A stretch of 64,000 bases of DNA from Bacillus sp. X1(2014) (lineage in GTDB: Bacteria; Bacillota; Bacilli; Bacillales_B; DSM-18226): assembly GCF_007678255.1 (NCBI RefSeq), contig NZ_VEED01000020.1, positions 1 to 64,000 on the forward strand, given 5' to 3'. Below the pieces are notes generated by a model that made no database searches, was not told the origin of the DNA, and worked only from the letters and a program-made list of their open reading frames with translations. The number at the start of each line of letters is the position of its first letter. The first letter of the stretch is position 1. The translations under genes were made by a program, and so were the position numbers. Below, piece by piece: positions 8,756 through 17,054 of this stretch.

Positions 8756-9901
8756 CTAACCAACTATCTCTTTGTGTCTTTCAAGGTGAAAAGCTGCAAG
8801 AAGTGCCTCATCTTGCTGTCTACCTGCTAATAGGTCAGCTACTATTTTCCCTGTAATAGGGCTTAATAAAATCCCATTTCGAAAATGCCCTGCTGCAACG
8901 AACAATCTCTTCCATCTTGGATGCTCGCCAATATAAGGGATTCCATCGCCTGTCTGTGGTCTGAATCCTGACCACACTCGCTCCCATGCTGCTTCCTTAA
9001 TCTGAGGAACTAAATTAGTCGCTCTTTCTATTAATGAAGCAATCCCTTCTGGTGTAACCTTGTTATCAAAGGAATTTTCAATCATGGTAGCACCAATATA
9101 AATTTCCCCATTCCGTTTTGGTACTAGATAACAGCGTTTGTCGGAAAAAATAGTCGTGTTAATAATCGGCTCCTCCGTTCGAACGGAAAAGCATTCCCCT
9201 TTAACAGGATACACGCTAATGTCCAGCCCAGATTCAAGCATTAATTTCGCTGCCCAAGCTCCGGTGGCCACGACAACTTGTTCACTATGTATGATACCAT
9301 TGGTCGTTTTAACCCCTTTAACCTGACCGTTATCAAAAATAAAAGAAAGAACCTCCGTATTTTCACGAATCTCCGCTCCAAAATAAACAGCTGCTTTTGC
9401 AAACGCTTGTGTTAACTTTGCTGGCTGCACATGTCCATCGTTGGGGAGATACATCCCTCCAACAACACTTGGTGCTAAAGACGGTTCCATTTCTCGTAAT
9501 ACCTTTCCATCCAGCCATTTTATTGTTGGATCCCAATTCCTTTGATAGTTGACCTGCTTTTTTACTTCTACTGCTATTTCTTCCGTTTCAGCAATTTTCA
9601 GCATTCCTTTATTCACAAACTCGATATCAATTCCAGTATATTCATATAACTCGCTTGATAGAGTAGAAAACATTGCTTGACTCTCTAATGCCAACTGGAA
9701 TAAAGGACCATCTTGTTCAATCTCAGCTTGTGCTGCCAGCATACCGGCAGCCGCACTGGAAGCTTGGCAAGCCAATCTATCCTTCTCAATTATGATTACT
9801 TTTCTTCCCATTTTTGATAGTTGATAGGCAATAGAGGATCCGTTAATCCCTCCTCCGATAATGGCAACATCATATGAATTTTCCACCTTTTCCATCTCCA
9901 T
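8756..9901 (-). CDS. thiO: Glycine oxidase ThiO
   Basis: A 381-aa FAD-dependent D-amino acid oxidase family enzyme that turns glycine into dehydroglycine for ThiG. The FAD motif VAIIGGGINGSSIAYQLSKMG is at the N-terminus, followed by the ASSAAAGMLAAQAE loop typical of ThiO, with the C-terminal RPQTGDGIPYIG and GHFRNGILLSP. It overlaps the end of tenI by about 30 bases. The exact start is uncertain: ATGs at 9901 and 9895 have a purine run directly against them, while GTG at 9886 has GGAG at good spacing. Confidence 0.93.
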   Translation of the reverse strand: MEMEKVENSYDVAIIGGGINGSSIAYQLSKMGRKVIIIEKDRLACQASSAAAGMLAAQAEIEQDGPLFQLALESQAMFSTLSSELYEYTGIDIEFVNKGMLKIAETEEIAVEVKKQVNYQRNWDPTIKWLDGKVLREMEPSLAPSVVGGMYLPNDGHVQPAKLTQAFAKAAVYFGAEIRENTEVLSFIFDNGQVKGVKTTNGIIHSEQVVVATGAWAAKLMLESGLDISVYPVKGECFSVRTEEPIINTTIFSDKRCYLVPKRNGEIYIGATMIENSFDNKVTPEGIASLIERATNLVPQIKEAAWERVWSGFRPQTGDGIPYIGEHPRWKRLFVAAGHFRNGILLSPITGKIVADLLAGRQQDEALLAAFHLERHKEIVG

Positions 9902-10514
9902 CTCTTAATACATTTAAATAAGCTTTTACTGCTACTAATGGATCGCGAGCTTCTAAAACTCCTGACATGACTGCGATACCTTTTGCCCCTGCATCGAGTA
10001 CCCGCCCCGTATTCTCAGGGGTTATGCCTCCAATGGCAATAACCGGAACCTCTAATTTGGTGATCCTGGATAATTCCTCGAGACCTTTAGGAGTCATTCC
10101 TGGTTTTGATTGTGAAGGGAAGACATGGCCGAAAAGCACGTAATTTACACCCTTTTCTTTTGCTTTTTGTCCTTCCTCGTAGGAGTGGATGGAACTTCCT
10201 ACCCTAAGCTGAGAAAAATTCTCTTTTACAATGGCTGCATCTAAACTATGAAAGGCTAATTGAACCCCACCAGCCTCTGTAACTAAGGCAACATCCACTC
10301 GATCATTGATAATAATCTTTGATAGTGGCAGGTTTGCCGTGGTTAATAGTTCAACTGCTTGAAAAAGCTCCCTCGCTGTTTTTTGTTTTTCTCGTAAGTG
10401 AATCGCGGTTACATATGGGTGAATATCCATGATAATTTCACATAGCTGCTCGATCGGCATTTTACCATTTGAGATAATATGTAACTCTTTGACACTAGTT
10501 AAAATATAAGTCAC
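9870..10514 (-). CDS. tenI: Thiazole tautomerase TenI
   Basis: A ThiE-like TIM barrel that aromatises the thiazole made by ThiG. The sequence runs ELHIISNGK, IHLREKQK, INDRVDVA, GSSIHSYEEG, YVLFGHVFPSQSKPG and PVIAIGGITPEN. The GRSVHS-like and FGHVF pattern fits TenI better than ThiE. The start is odd: GTG at 10514 overlaps the only Shine-Dalgarno-like run (AGGGGGTGA), while an in-frame ATT at 10505-10503 lies eight bases after GGGGG. This is the first gene of the operon after the riboswitch; tenA and thiD, which flank the B. subtilis operon, are absent. Confidence 0.88.
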   Translation of the reverse strand: MTYILTSVKELHIISNGKMPIEQLCEIIMDIHPYVTAIHLREKQKTARELFQAVELLTTANLPLSKIIINDRVDVALVTEAGGVQLAFHSLDAAIVKENFSQLRVGSSIHSYEEGQKAKEKGVNYVLFGHVFPSQSKPGMTPKGLEELSRITKLEVPVIAIGGITPENTGRVLDAGAKGIAVMSGVLEARDPLVAVKAYLNVLRDGDGKGGKFI

Positions 10515-10555
10515 CCCCTATAATCAAGATTCCGAAGCTCAATGAAATAAGGTGG

Positions 10556-10594
10556 AAAACAAAAAACCACTTCCTTTTGATAAGAAAGTGGTTG
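10556..10594 (-). terminator. Terminator of the TPP riboswitch
   Basis: An AACCACTTTCTT/AAGGAAGTGGTT hairpin followed by TTTTTTG on the minus strand lies between the TPP aptamer and tenI. It is the expected expression platform for termination control. Confidence 0.85.
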
Positions 10595-10629
10595 ATAATT
10601 TGAAATATAAAACATGTTTCTTCAAATAT

Positions 10630-10735
10630 CCATGTTTCCACTTCCCTACGCTGGTATAACCCAGATCAGGTTCATAGAGTCCCGAAGTATCACTTCAATC
10701 TCAGCCCTTTAAAAAGGCACCTCTAGCGGATTGTT
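10630..10735 (-). promoter_or_regulatory. TPP riboswitch (THI element)
   Basis: On the minus strand the conserved elements appear in order: GAGGTGCC, GGGCTGAGA, GAACCTGATCTGG and TACCAGCGTAGGGAAG. It sits upstream of tenI-thiO-thiS-thiG-thiF with an intrinsic terminator after it. Binding of thiamine pyrophosphate should shut the operon off. Confidence 0.96.
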
Positions 10736-10857
10736 ATCTATTCATTTTTAAAAAACCCCTTGCATGGATAATGTTAACACTTCGATTAGAAATGTCAAAT
10801 AAATTCTTATACATCCTTTTCATATATAATCTGCCTTCACCTTTACATGGAAAAAGA

Positions 10858-13029
10858 TTATTTCACTATCGTCAGTTTTTGACCAATATAGATCGGTTGA
10901 TTGGGATCGAGGTTATTTGCTTTGACTATAGAGTCAATCGTTACACCATACTTCTGGGCTATTTTCCAAAGAGAATCGCCAGCAACAACAGTGTATACAA
11001 CAGTTGATACTGTTGGAAGGGTTACAGTAAATTTTGCTACATACCCAGAATCCGGAGTATTGATGTCTTTCTTGTATTCTATTGAATACCAGTCTCCGAT
11101 TGCGGAATATATAATTATATCTGTATTCATCGGGAGCACAATCTTAGTATCATACTGAGTTCCAGGATTGGTTCTAACATTGACGTTTGTCCTTGTCTTA
11201 GCATGTTCGATTGCTTGAATCTCCTGATTGGATGGAACTTTGATTAATGGTTTGGAGACATATCCTTTTAGAACCGCGCTGATAATCCTGTACTCAATCT
11301 GATACCAATCACCTGTCTCCCCAATTATAACAACTTCTGAACCAGCGGGGATTGTTGTTAGGATGGTGCTTTGAGTGGTGGCTACAGAGCGCAAATTGGA
11401 ATTTTTCAAGGTTAAACCAAAACCTTCTGTAATCAGAATTGATTTGTCACGTGCTGTATATTCATTTTTATTCCCAGCAAGATCTGTGAGTTTTACAATT
11501 GGGTAGTAATTTCCACGGATTACATTAAAGCCACGGCTGTTTTTTCCATCCCAATAAAAATTGGATGTACCCTTCAAGTGGCGTCCCCACCCAATGGTCT
11601 GAACTAACTGTCCGCTTTCATCAATAATGGTTACATCCATATCTGCCGTTTCACTGATGGTAATGGGAATTTTAATTTGGTTCTTCCCATCCTGAATAGA
11701 AAGCTGGCTGACTGCTGGTAAATCGATTGTTGCCGTTGGCTTTTCTGTATCTAACTGGGATGTTTTTGGCACGGCGTACGTATATAGAAATTGATTAGTC
11801 TCTGTTACAAAAATCGTGTCTTTGATGACGCCGATTGGTCGCAAGCCAGATGCGCCAGTAGTTGGCGTCAGCTGGAGAGTTGAATAAATAAGCTGACCAT
11901 TTGCGATATTAAAGAATTTTATTTTGTTGTAATTTGCCAAAATAATTCTATCAGAGGCTGTGACCATTCCACTTGACCCTCTAACGGTCTGAAGTCCACC
12001 AGCAACAAACTGTTCTGCATACAAGGTCTTCCATTTTTGCACTCCGGTATTTTTGTCTACAGCAATTATATTGGTCTCATCTAGGATAATTAAAGAATCA
12101 CTCGTTACAGATAGAGGCTGTGTAAACATACCCGTTGGGCTAAACTTCCATAATGTTCTTCCGCTTGCGGCATCCAATGCCCAAATATTTCTTGTAGTTG
12201 CCGGTTTTGTTTCAAAGTAAAGCTTCCCATCCTTATAGACAGGAGCCCCATAAATAGGCAAACTTGAGTCAAGATTAAATGTCCAAAGCACAGTGCCTGT
12301 GGAGGTGTCGAATGCATACATTTTGGATGTCATTTGGACTGGATTCCGTATATTTGCAAACAGTCGGTTATCACCGGCAGCAAAAACTCCTTCCACCTGC
12401 TCTTGGAATTTTAAGGGATAATTCCATCTCTTTTGACCCATATTTACATCAACCGTACCAATTGCATTCAAACCTTCAGTGGTTCTCGTTAAATAATACA
12501 ACGTATTTTGATCAATTAAGAGACGGTTCGCAAAGCTATCAACGGTCCAAAGTGTCTGTGGAGAGGTACCGTTATCCTGAATCGCATAAATTTTAGTCAT
12601 CGTTGAAGCGTAAATTACTCCGTCTCTTGCTATCAAGTCAAGAAACCCATTCTGTTCTTCTATTGAAAAATTCCATCTCTCTTTATAGGTATCTAAGTCG
12701 GTGGCAGAGAGTGTTTTTTTTGAAATCCGTTCCGCCGAATACAGTTGATTGCGATTTACACTAAACAATGCAGAAGCATTATTAAATGGATCCTTCTTTA
12801 ACGCCAATAACGTCAAATCAGCAGGCAAGGTTGCACTAGAAAAATTAGTATTTCCCTGATCGGCTAAATGCATTTCCCAGTTTTGGTCATTCGCCCTTAT
12901 ATTCTGATTCCTTAAAAGTCCCTTTAATTCTTTTATTCTTTTTGTTAATTGTTCGTTTTGAGCCTGTAATTGCTTGTATTGTCTATAAATATCGAATGGA
13001 TTATTTCTATCATAATGATTGAACATCAT
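10858..13029 (-). CDS. Propeller-SH3b-LysM multidomain protein without signal peptide
   Basis: A 723-aa protein. Residues 1-45 form a Q/N/K-rich coiled coil; about 80-430 are PQQ/WD-like propeller repeats (TGTVLWTFNLDSSLPIYGAP, SGRTLWKFSP, TGVQKWKTLY). About 450-535 is a FlgD/Ig-like segment (GWGRHLKGTSNFYWDGKNSRG), followed by two SH3b domains (SNLRSVATTQS, TNVNVRTNPGTQYDT) and a C-terminal LysM (VVAGDSLWKIAQKYG). LysM and SH3b bind peptidoglycan, but there is no signal peptide, so it may be a spore-layer protein or exported another way. The start at 13029 has GGAGGTGATG seven bases upstream. Function is unknown. Confidence 0.8.
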   Translation of the reverse strand: MMFNHYDRNNPFDIYRQYKQLQAQNEQLTKRIKELKGLLRNQNIRANDQNWEMHLADQGNTNFSSATLPADLTLLALKKDPFNNASALFSVNRNQLYSAERISKKTLSATDLDTYKERWNFSIEEQNGFLDLIARDGVIYASTMTKIYAIQDNGTSPQTLWTVDSFANRLLIDQNTLYYLTRTTEGLNAIGTVDVNMGQKRWNYPLKFQEQVEGVFAAGDNRLFANIRNPVQMTSKMYAFDTSTGTVLWTFNLDSSLPIYGAPVYKDGKLYFETKPATTRNIWALDAASGRTLWKFSPTGMFTQPLSVTSDSLIILDETNIIAVDKNTGVQKWKTLYAEQFVAGGLQTVRGSSGMVTASDRIILANYNKIKFFNIANGQLIYSTLQLTPTTGASGLRPIGVIKDTIFVTETNQFLYTYAVPKTSQLDTEKPTATIDLPAVSQLSIQDGKNQIKIPITISETADMDVTIIDESGQLVQTIGWGRHLKGTSNFYWDGKNSRGFNVIRGNYYPIVKLTDLAGNKNEYTARDKSILITEGFGLTLKNSNLRSVATTQSTILTTIPAGSEVVIIGETGDWYQIEYRIISAVLKGYVSKPLIKVPSNQEIQAIEHAKTRTNVNVRTNPGTQYDTKIVLPMNTDIIIYSAIGDWYSIEYKKDINTPDSGYVAKFTVTLPTVSTVVYTVVAGDSLWKIAQKYGVTIDSIVKANNLDPNQPIYIGQKLTIVK

Positions 13030-13103
13030 TCGGGAACATCACCTCCATTATTGTGCTTTCATCATTTTATGCACATTTGCCTAGGTGGTGATGTTTAATT
13101 AAA

Positions 13104-13145
13104 CAACCCAAAGAGCCTTTTCTAATAATGGAAAAGGCTCTTTGG
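13104..13145 (-). terminator. Terminator after metE
   Basis: CCAAAGAGCCTTTTC pairs with GAAAAGGCTCTTTGG immediately after the metE stop codon. The T-tract on the minus strand is weak. Confidence 0.7.
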
Positions 13146-13147
13146 AT

Positions 13148-15439
13148 TTACACCGTTTGATGCAGCTGTTGCCGGAGTTTCCGGGCAGCAGTCACCATAT
13201 TTTTAAGAGATGCAATGGTTTCTTCTTCATGACGTGTTTTTAGACCACAATCAGGATTGACCCAAAACTGTTCTTTTGGAATAACCGCTAAACTATCTTT
13301 TAATATTGCACTGATCTCTTCTACACCAGGCACTCGTGGACTATGAATATCATATACTCCTAAACCAATCCCAAGTTCGTATGGATTGTGCTTAAGAGAT
13401 TGAATCAACTCCCCATGACTTCTAGACGTTTCGATTGAAATAACATCTGCATCAAGGGCACGAATAGGCTCAATGAAGTCATTAAACTCGCAATAACACA
13501 TATGGGTATGAATTTGTGTTTCATTTTTCACACTGGAAGTGGCTAACTTAAAGGCATTGACCGCCCATGCCAAATATTCCGCCCACTTTTCTTTACGTAA
13601 TGGCAATCCTTCGCGTAATGCTGGTTCATCTACTTGAATAATGACAATGCCTGCATCTTCTAACGCTTTTATCTCTTCTCTCAGCGCTAGAGCAAGTTGG
13701 TTGGCTACTTGTTCACGTGAAATATCATCACGGACAAAAGACCAATTTAAGATGGTGACAGGACCTGTTAACATCCCTTTCACATACTTAGACGTTAATT
13801 GCTGTGCCGCTTCAACCTCCTTCACGGTCATTGGGGCAACCCACTCAACATCACCAAAAATAATTGGGGGTTTGACGCAGCGTGAACCATAGGATACCAC
13901 CCATGCTTTTTCTGTAAAGGCAAAACCTTCTAGCTTTTCTCCAAAGTACTCAACCATATCTGTGCGCTCAAATTCACCATGTACGAAAACATCCAGTCCA
14001 ATCTCTTCTTGAATTTGGATCCAACGAGCTGTTTCCCCCTTCAAAAACACTGCATATTCTGCGTCAGTAAGTTCTTTTCTCCGCCAGGCAGTGCGTTTAC
14101 GTTTTACTAGATCCGACTGAGGGAAACTGCCAATTGTTGTGGTTGGAAAATCTGGTAAATTTAATGCCTCATTCTGCAAAGGCTGGCGTTCGTTAAATGT
14201 CAATGGACGGGCAAAATGTTCGGGTTTTACTTGTAATTCAAGCTCCTTCACCCGTGCATTTTTCCGCGCCTCATGCTGCGCTAATGATTGGGTTGCTTTC
14301 ATACTTTGTGACACACTCTTATTTCCTGCCCACGCCTCGTCATACACATAGGCTGTTAACTGTGTCAGCTCCACAATTTTCTCATCAGCAAATGATAGAG
14401 CATTTTTTAATGTGGCATCTAGACGTGTTTCTGCCATCGTTGTCACAGGTACATGCTGTAAACTACATGAAGACTGAACCCAAGCTTCTTTTACACCGCT
14501 TAATAATAAAATAGCTTTTATATTGAATGCTTTTTCAGCCAAATTCGCACGCCAAATATCCCTTCCATTTACGATGCCAATTCCTAGTACTTTGTCTTGT
14601 GGGAAGCCATGTTTTCGAAGTGAGGCCATATTCTCTTCGGAACCATGGATGAAATCAAGACCAATCCCTGCAACCGGTAATTGAGATAGCTCTTCATACG
14701 CTGATAATCCTTCAAAATAGGTTTGTAACATGATTCGGGCAGCTGGTACTTGTTCTGCTAATTGTTTGTAAATCTCTTGGACTAGTTTTACATCATCTGC
14801 TGTAAGTGAAAGGACTAGTGCGGGTTCTTCCACTTGAATCCACTGAGCGCCTGCATTGACAAGTTGCTGCAATACTTGTGCATAGAGCGGTAGAAGTTTT
14901 AAAATAAACAATGCTTTGGATTTGGCATCGTATCCTTTTGCTAATTTCACAAAAGTAAAAGGACCGATTAAGGTAGGCTTTGTAATTAGACCTAATTCCT
15001 GTTTGGCTTCTAGAAAATAATCTAGGATGTAATTCTTCGTTAATCTTAATGACTGACCTTCATACTCAGGAACGATGTAGTGATAGTTAGTGTTAAACCA
15101 CTTTGTCATTTCACAAGCCACAACATCGTTTGCCCCACGTGCCATTGCGTTATAGGTTGATAGATTTACTTCATCACCTGTCCACTGATAACGATTTGGA
15201 ACCATTCCGAACATTGCCGCATGGTCTAGCATCCTGTCATAAAAGGTAAAATCTCCAACTGTTAGTAAATCCAAGCCTAATGATTGCTGACGCTTCAAAT
15301 TATTTAAGCGAATCGTTTTCATTTCTATACTAAATTGCTCCTCTGTTAACGCTGTCTTCCAATAAGATTCTAGACACCGTTTCCACTCCCGGTTATCACC
15401 AATGTACGGGTAACCAATCGCTGTACTTACTAAATTCAT
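13148..15439 (-). CDS. metE: Cobalamin-independent methionine synthase
   Basis: A 763-aa enzyme that transfers a methyl group from methyl-tetrahydrofolate polyglutamate to homocysteine in the cytoplasm. Both halves of the duplicated barrel are present. The zinc/homocysteine site is seen in QIHTHMCYCEF and WVNPDCGLKTR, with DFPTTTIGSFPQ marking the start of the C-terminal barrel. ATG 15439 follows AGGAGGAATG. A cobalamin riboswitch and a terminator precede the gene, so this B12-free enzyme is expected to be off when B12 is present. Confidence 0.97.
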   Translation of the reverse strand: MNLVSTAIGYPYIGDNREWKRCLESYWKTALTEEQFSIEMKTIRLNNLKRQQSLGLDLLTVGDFTFYDRMLDHAAMFGMVPNRYQWTGDEVNLSTYNAMARGANDVVACEMTKWFNTNYHYIVPEYEGQSLRLTKNYILDYFLEAKQELGLITKPTLIGPFTFVKLAKGYDAKSKALFILKLLPLYAQVLQQLVNAGAQWIQVEEPALVLSLTADDVKLVQEIYKQLAEQVPAARIMLQTYFEGLSAYEELSQLPVAGIGLDFIHGSEENMASLRKHGFPQDKVLGIGIVNGRDIWRANLAEKAFNIKAILLLSGVKEAWVQSSCSLQHVPVTTMAETRLDATLKNALSFADEKIVELTQLTAYVYDEAWAGNKSVSQSMKATQSLAQHEARKNARVKELELQVKPEHFARPLTFNERQPLQNEALNLPDFPTTTIGSFPQSDLVKRKRTAWRRKELTDAEYAVFLKGETARWIQIQEEIGLDVFVHGEFERTDMVEYFGEKLEGFAFTEKAWVVSYGSRCVKPPIIFGDVEWVAPMTVKEVEAAQQLTSKYVKGMLTGPVTILNWSFVRDDISREQVANQLALALREEIKALEDAGIVIIQVDEPALREGLPLRKEKWAEYLAWAVNAFKLATSSVKNETQIHTHMCYCEFNDFIEPIRALDADVISIETSRSHGELIQSLKHNPYELGIGLGVYDIHSPRVPGVEEISAILKDSLAVIPKEQFWVNPDCGLKTRHEEETIASLKNMVTAARKLRQQLHQTV

Positions 15440-15477
15440 TATTCATTCCTCCTTTTTATAGTTACAAAATTCCCAAA

Positions 15478-15513
15478 TACAAAAAAGCCGTCTCCACAAA
15501 ATGGAAACGGCTT
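15478..15513 (-). terminator. Terminator of the cobalamin riboswitch leader
   Basis: AGCCGTTTCCA/TGGAGACGGCT stem followed by seven T residues on the minus strand, between the aptamer and metE. Confidence 0.8.
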
Positions 15514-15599
15514 TACAATCAAGTTAAAGTTTATCTAAACAGCATGCCTAAACAACGCTGCTCATAACTCGTTTGTCGTACAAATGAATGTCACCACCT

Positions 15600-15800
15600 A
15601 TTTCCACGTAGGTATTTGGTGTGTACTGGAATTTGGCAGGTCTCCTGGCTTATCATCATAGTTCCTCACACCTTCCCGTCGTATAGACAGTGGTATTTGT
15701 GATTCACTCCGATTTACAGTTGCGGGACAGCGACGGAATTACACCGTTCTTCCCTTTTAAGCCAAGCCTTAGCTTGGCACCAATTCTTACACGATATGGA
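15600..15800 (-). promoter_or_regulatory. Cobalamin (B12) riboswitch
   Basis: On the minus strand the leader carries AAGGCTTGGC, GGGAAGAACGGTGTAATTCC, GTCCCGCAACTG and the B12 box GCCAGGAGACCTGCC (15635-15649), in the standard order. It controls metE. The remaining bases of the 15440-15878 gap are leader sequence. Confidence 0.95.
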
Positions 15801-15878
15801 ATTTTCACTAACTATAACATATTAATAATTTGGTGTACATAATTTTCTGATAAAGGGTCAGATTAACATGATTAGAAT

Positions 15879-17054
15879 TTAACTATTTTGCTCAAGGCAT
15901 TGATAAACCGCCATCATTTCTCGCTTATTCAACTCACGAATACGATTGAAGATGGGAATATCTGCAACAGCCTCCGTGAGTAACCTTTCAGCAACAACAT
16001 CACCTAGGCTACCAGTTAGCCATGTTTGTACTGGTATGCCCTCGACTATTTCCTTTCGACCCTCTTCATTGATGCCGCTCGCATGACAACTAACACATGG
16101 GATCGTTAATTTATACACGCCATCATGGAGATTATCTTCAGAAATTATTTTCTTTCCTTTACAGAATGGACACGGATGACCTGCTTTAATCTTATTAATT
16201 TGGGTAACAATTCTTTTGTAACTAAACGCTTCATAGACATATGTTAGTTTTTTGTATTTTCCATTGGTGAAATACTTATCAATAATGGTTTCTCTAGTTT
16301 CGTCAATATTGGCAAAGTCACAGATTGTGATCAGATTTTTGCTGCTTATTGCCTCGATATTTCCTTTAATTCTATCCCAGAATGGTAAAACATTTTGTAT
16401 TACCATTTCATAACCGGCGAAGCTTGCTAGTTCTAATTCAAGCATTTTCAGCGATACTTGTGTTTCCCTTGGGAGCAAGGAGACATCTTCCGTAAGTGTC
16501 ATCTCGCCACCAACAATTGCTTTTATTTTTTCAAGCTCTGGTATCTTCCCTACTGTTTTAATGACCTGATCAATAGGCTGTTGAATAATCTCACGAATAT
16601 CCGTGTCACCAAATTTAAGTTTTTTATGGTGGTTTAGCACGGTTCCTTGACAGACTGGACAGGTAATCATCTCTTTTGATGCTTTCATATGCTCTTTAAT
16701 AATAGATTTTGAAATGAACATATACCGCCCAATGATGGTATTGAAACCTTCCCATTTTCTCTGCGCCTTGCCTGCTTTATCATAAAATGACTTTTCCCAA
16801 TAGCCGTATAAAAAAGTATGTCTTTCAGCTTCTGTCATCTCATTGTAGCTTTTACTAATATCTTGACCAAGTTCATTCTTGATCTCATCAAAAAGGAATT
16901 GCAATTTCGGATATTGATAATATTTTAATACTTCCATTACGTCCGGATGTAATAAGCCATCCCAAAATGGCACTGTTTTGTCTTGTATGACCACATTAAA
17001 ATCTAAAGAAATCGAAGCTCTTTGTATCTTTATTGGTTGGATGTGCAGCCACAA
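15879..17054 (-). pseudogene. UvrA-like protein, C-terminal fragment of an interrupted gene
   Basis: A 391-codon frame resembling the UvrB-binding and zinc-module region of UvrA: LDFNVVIQDKTVPFWDG matches the DPDLVIPD region, WEGFNTIIGR...EQM-like HMKASKEMITCPVCQG matches the PFEGV...CPTCKG region, and CPFCKGKK...CVSC follows. A degenerate LSGGE-like stretch (LLPRETQVSLKMLELELA) has no Walker A of its own. The only starts are a TTG inside the upstream frame without a ribosome binding site. It continues the neighbouring fragment after a +1 shift, and the cysteine pair expected at the junction is missing, which points to a small deletion. Confidence 0.7.

Noticed and set aside
14197..14514. Long antisense frame inside metE (105 codons)
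   Set aside because: Shadow of a highly conserved coding sequence, with no ribosome binding site.
15440..15800. S-box (SAM) leader upstream of metE
   Set aside because: The conserved blocks match the cobalamin aptamer, including an exact B12 box; S-box motifs are not seen.
16996..17054. Programmed +1 frameshift at TTT TAA in the UvrA-like gene
   Set aside because: TTT-T would allow slippage, but the alignment to UvrA shows residues missing before the stop and the downstream frame already homologous upstream of it, so a deletion explains the break better.
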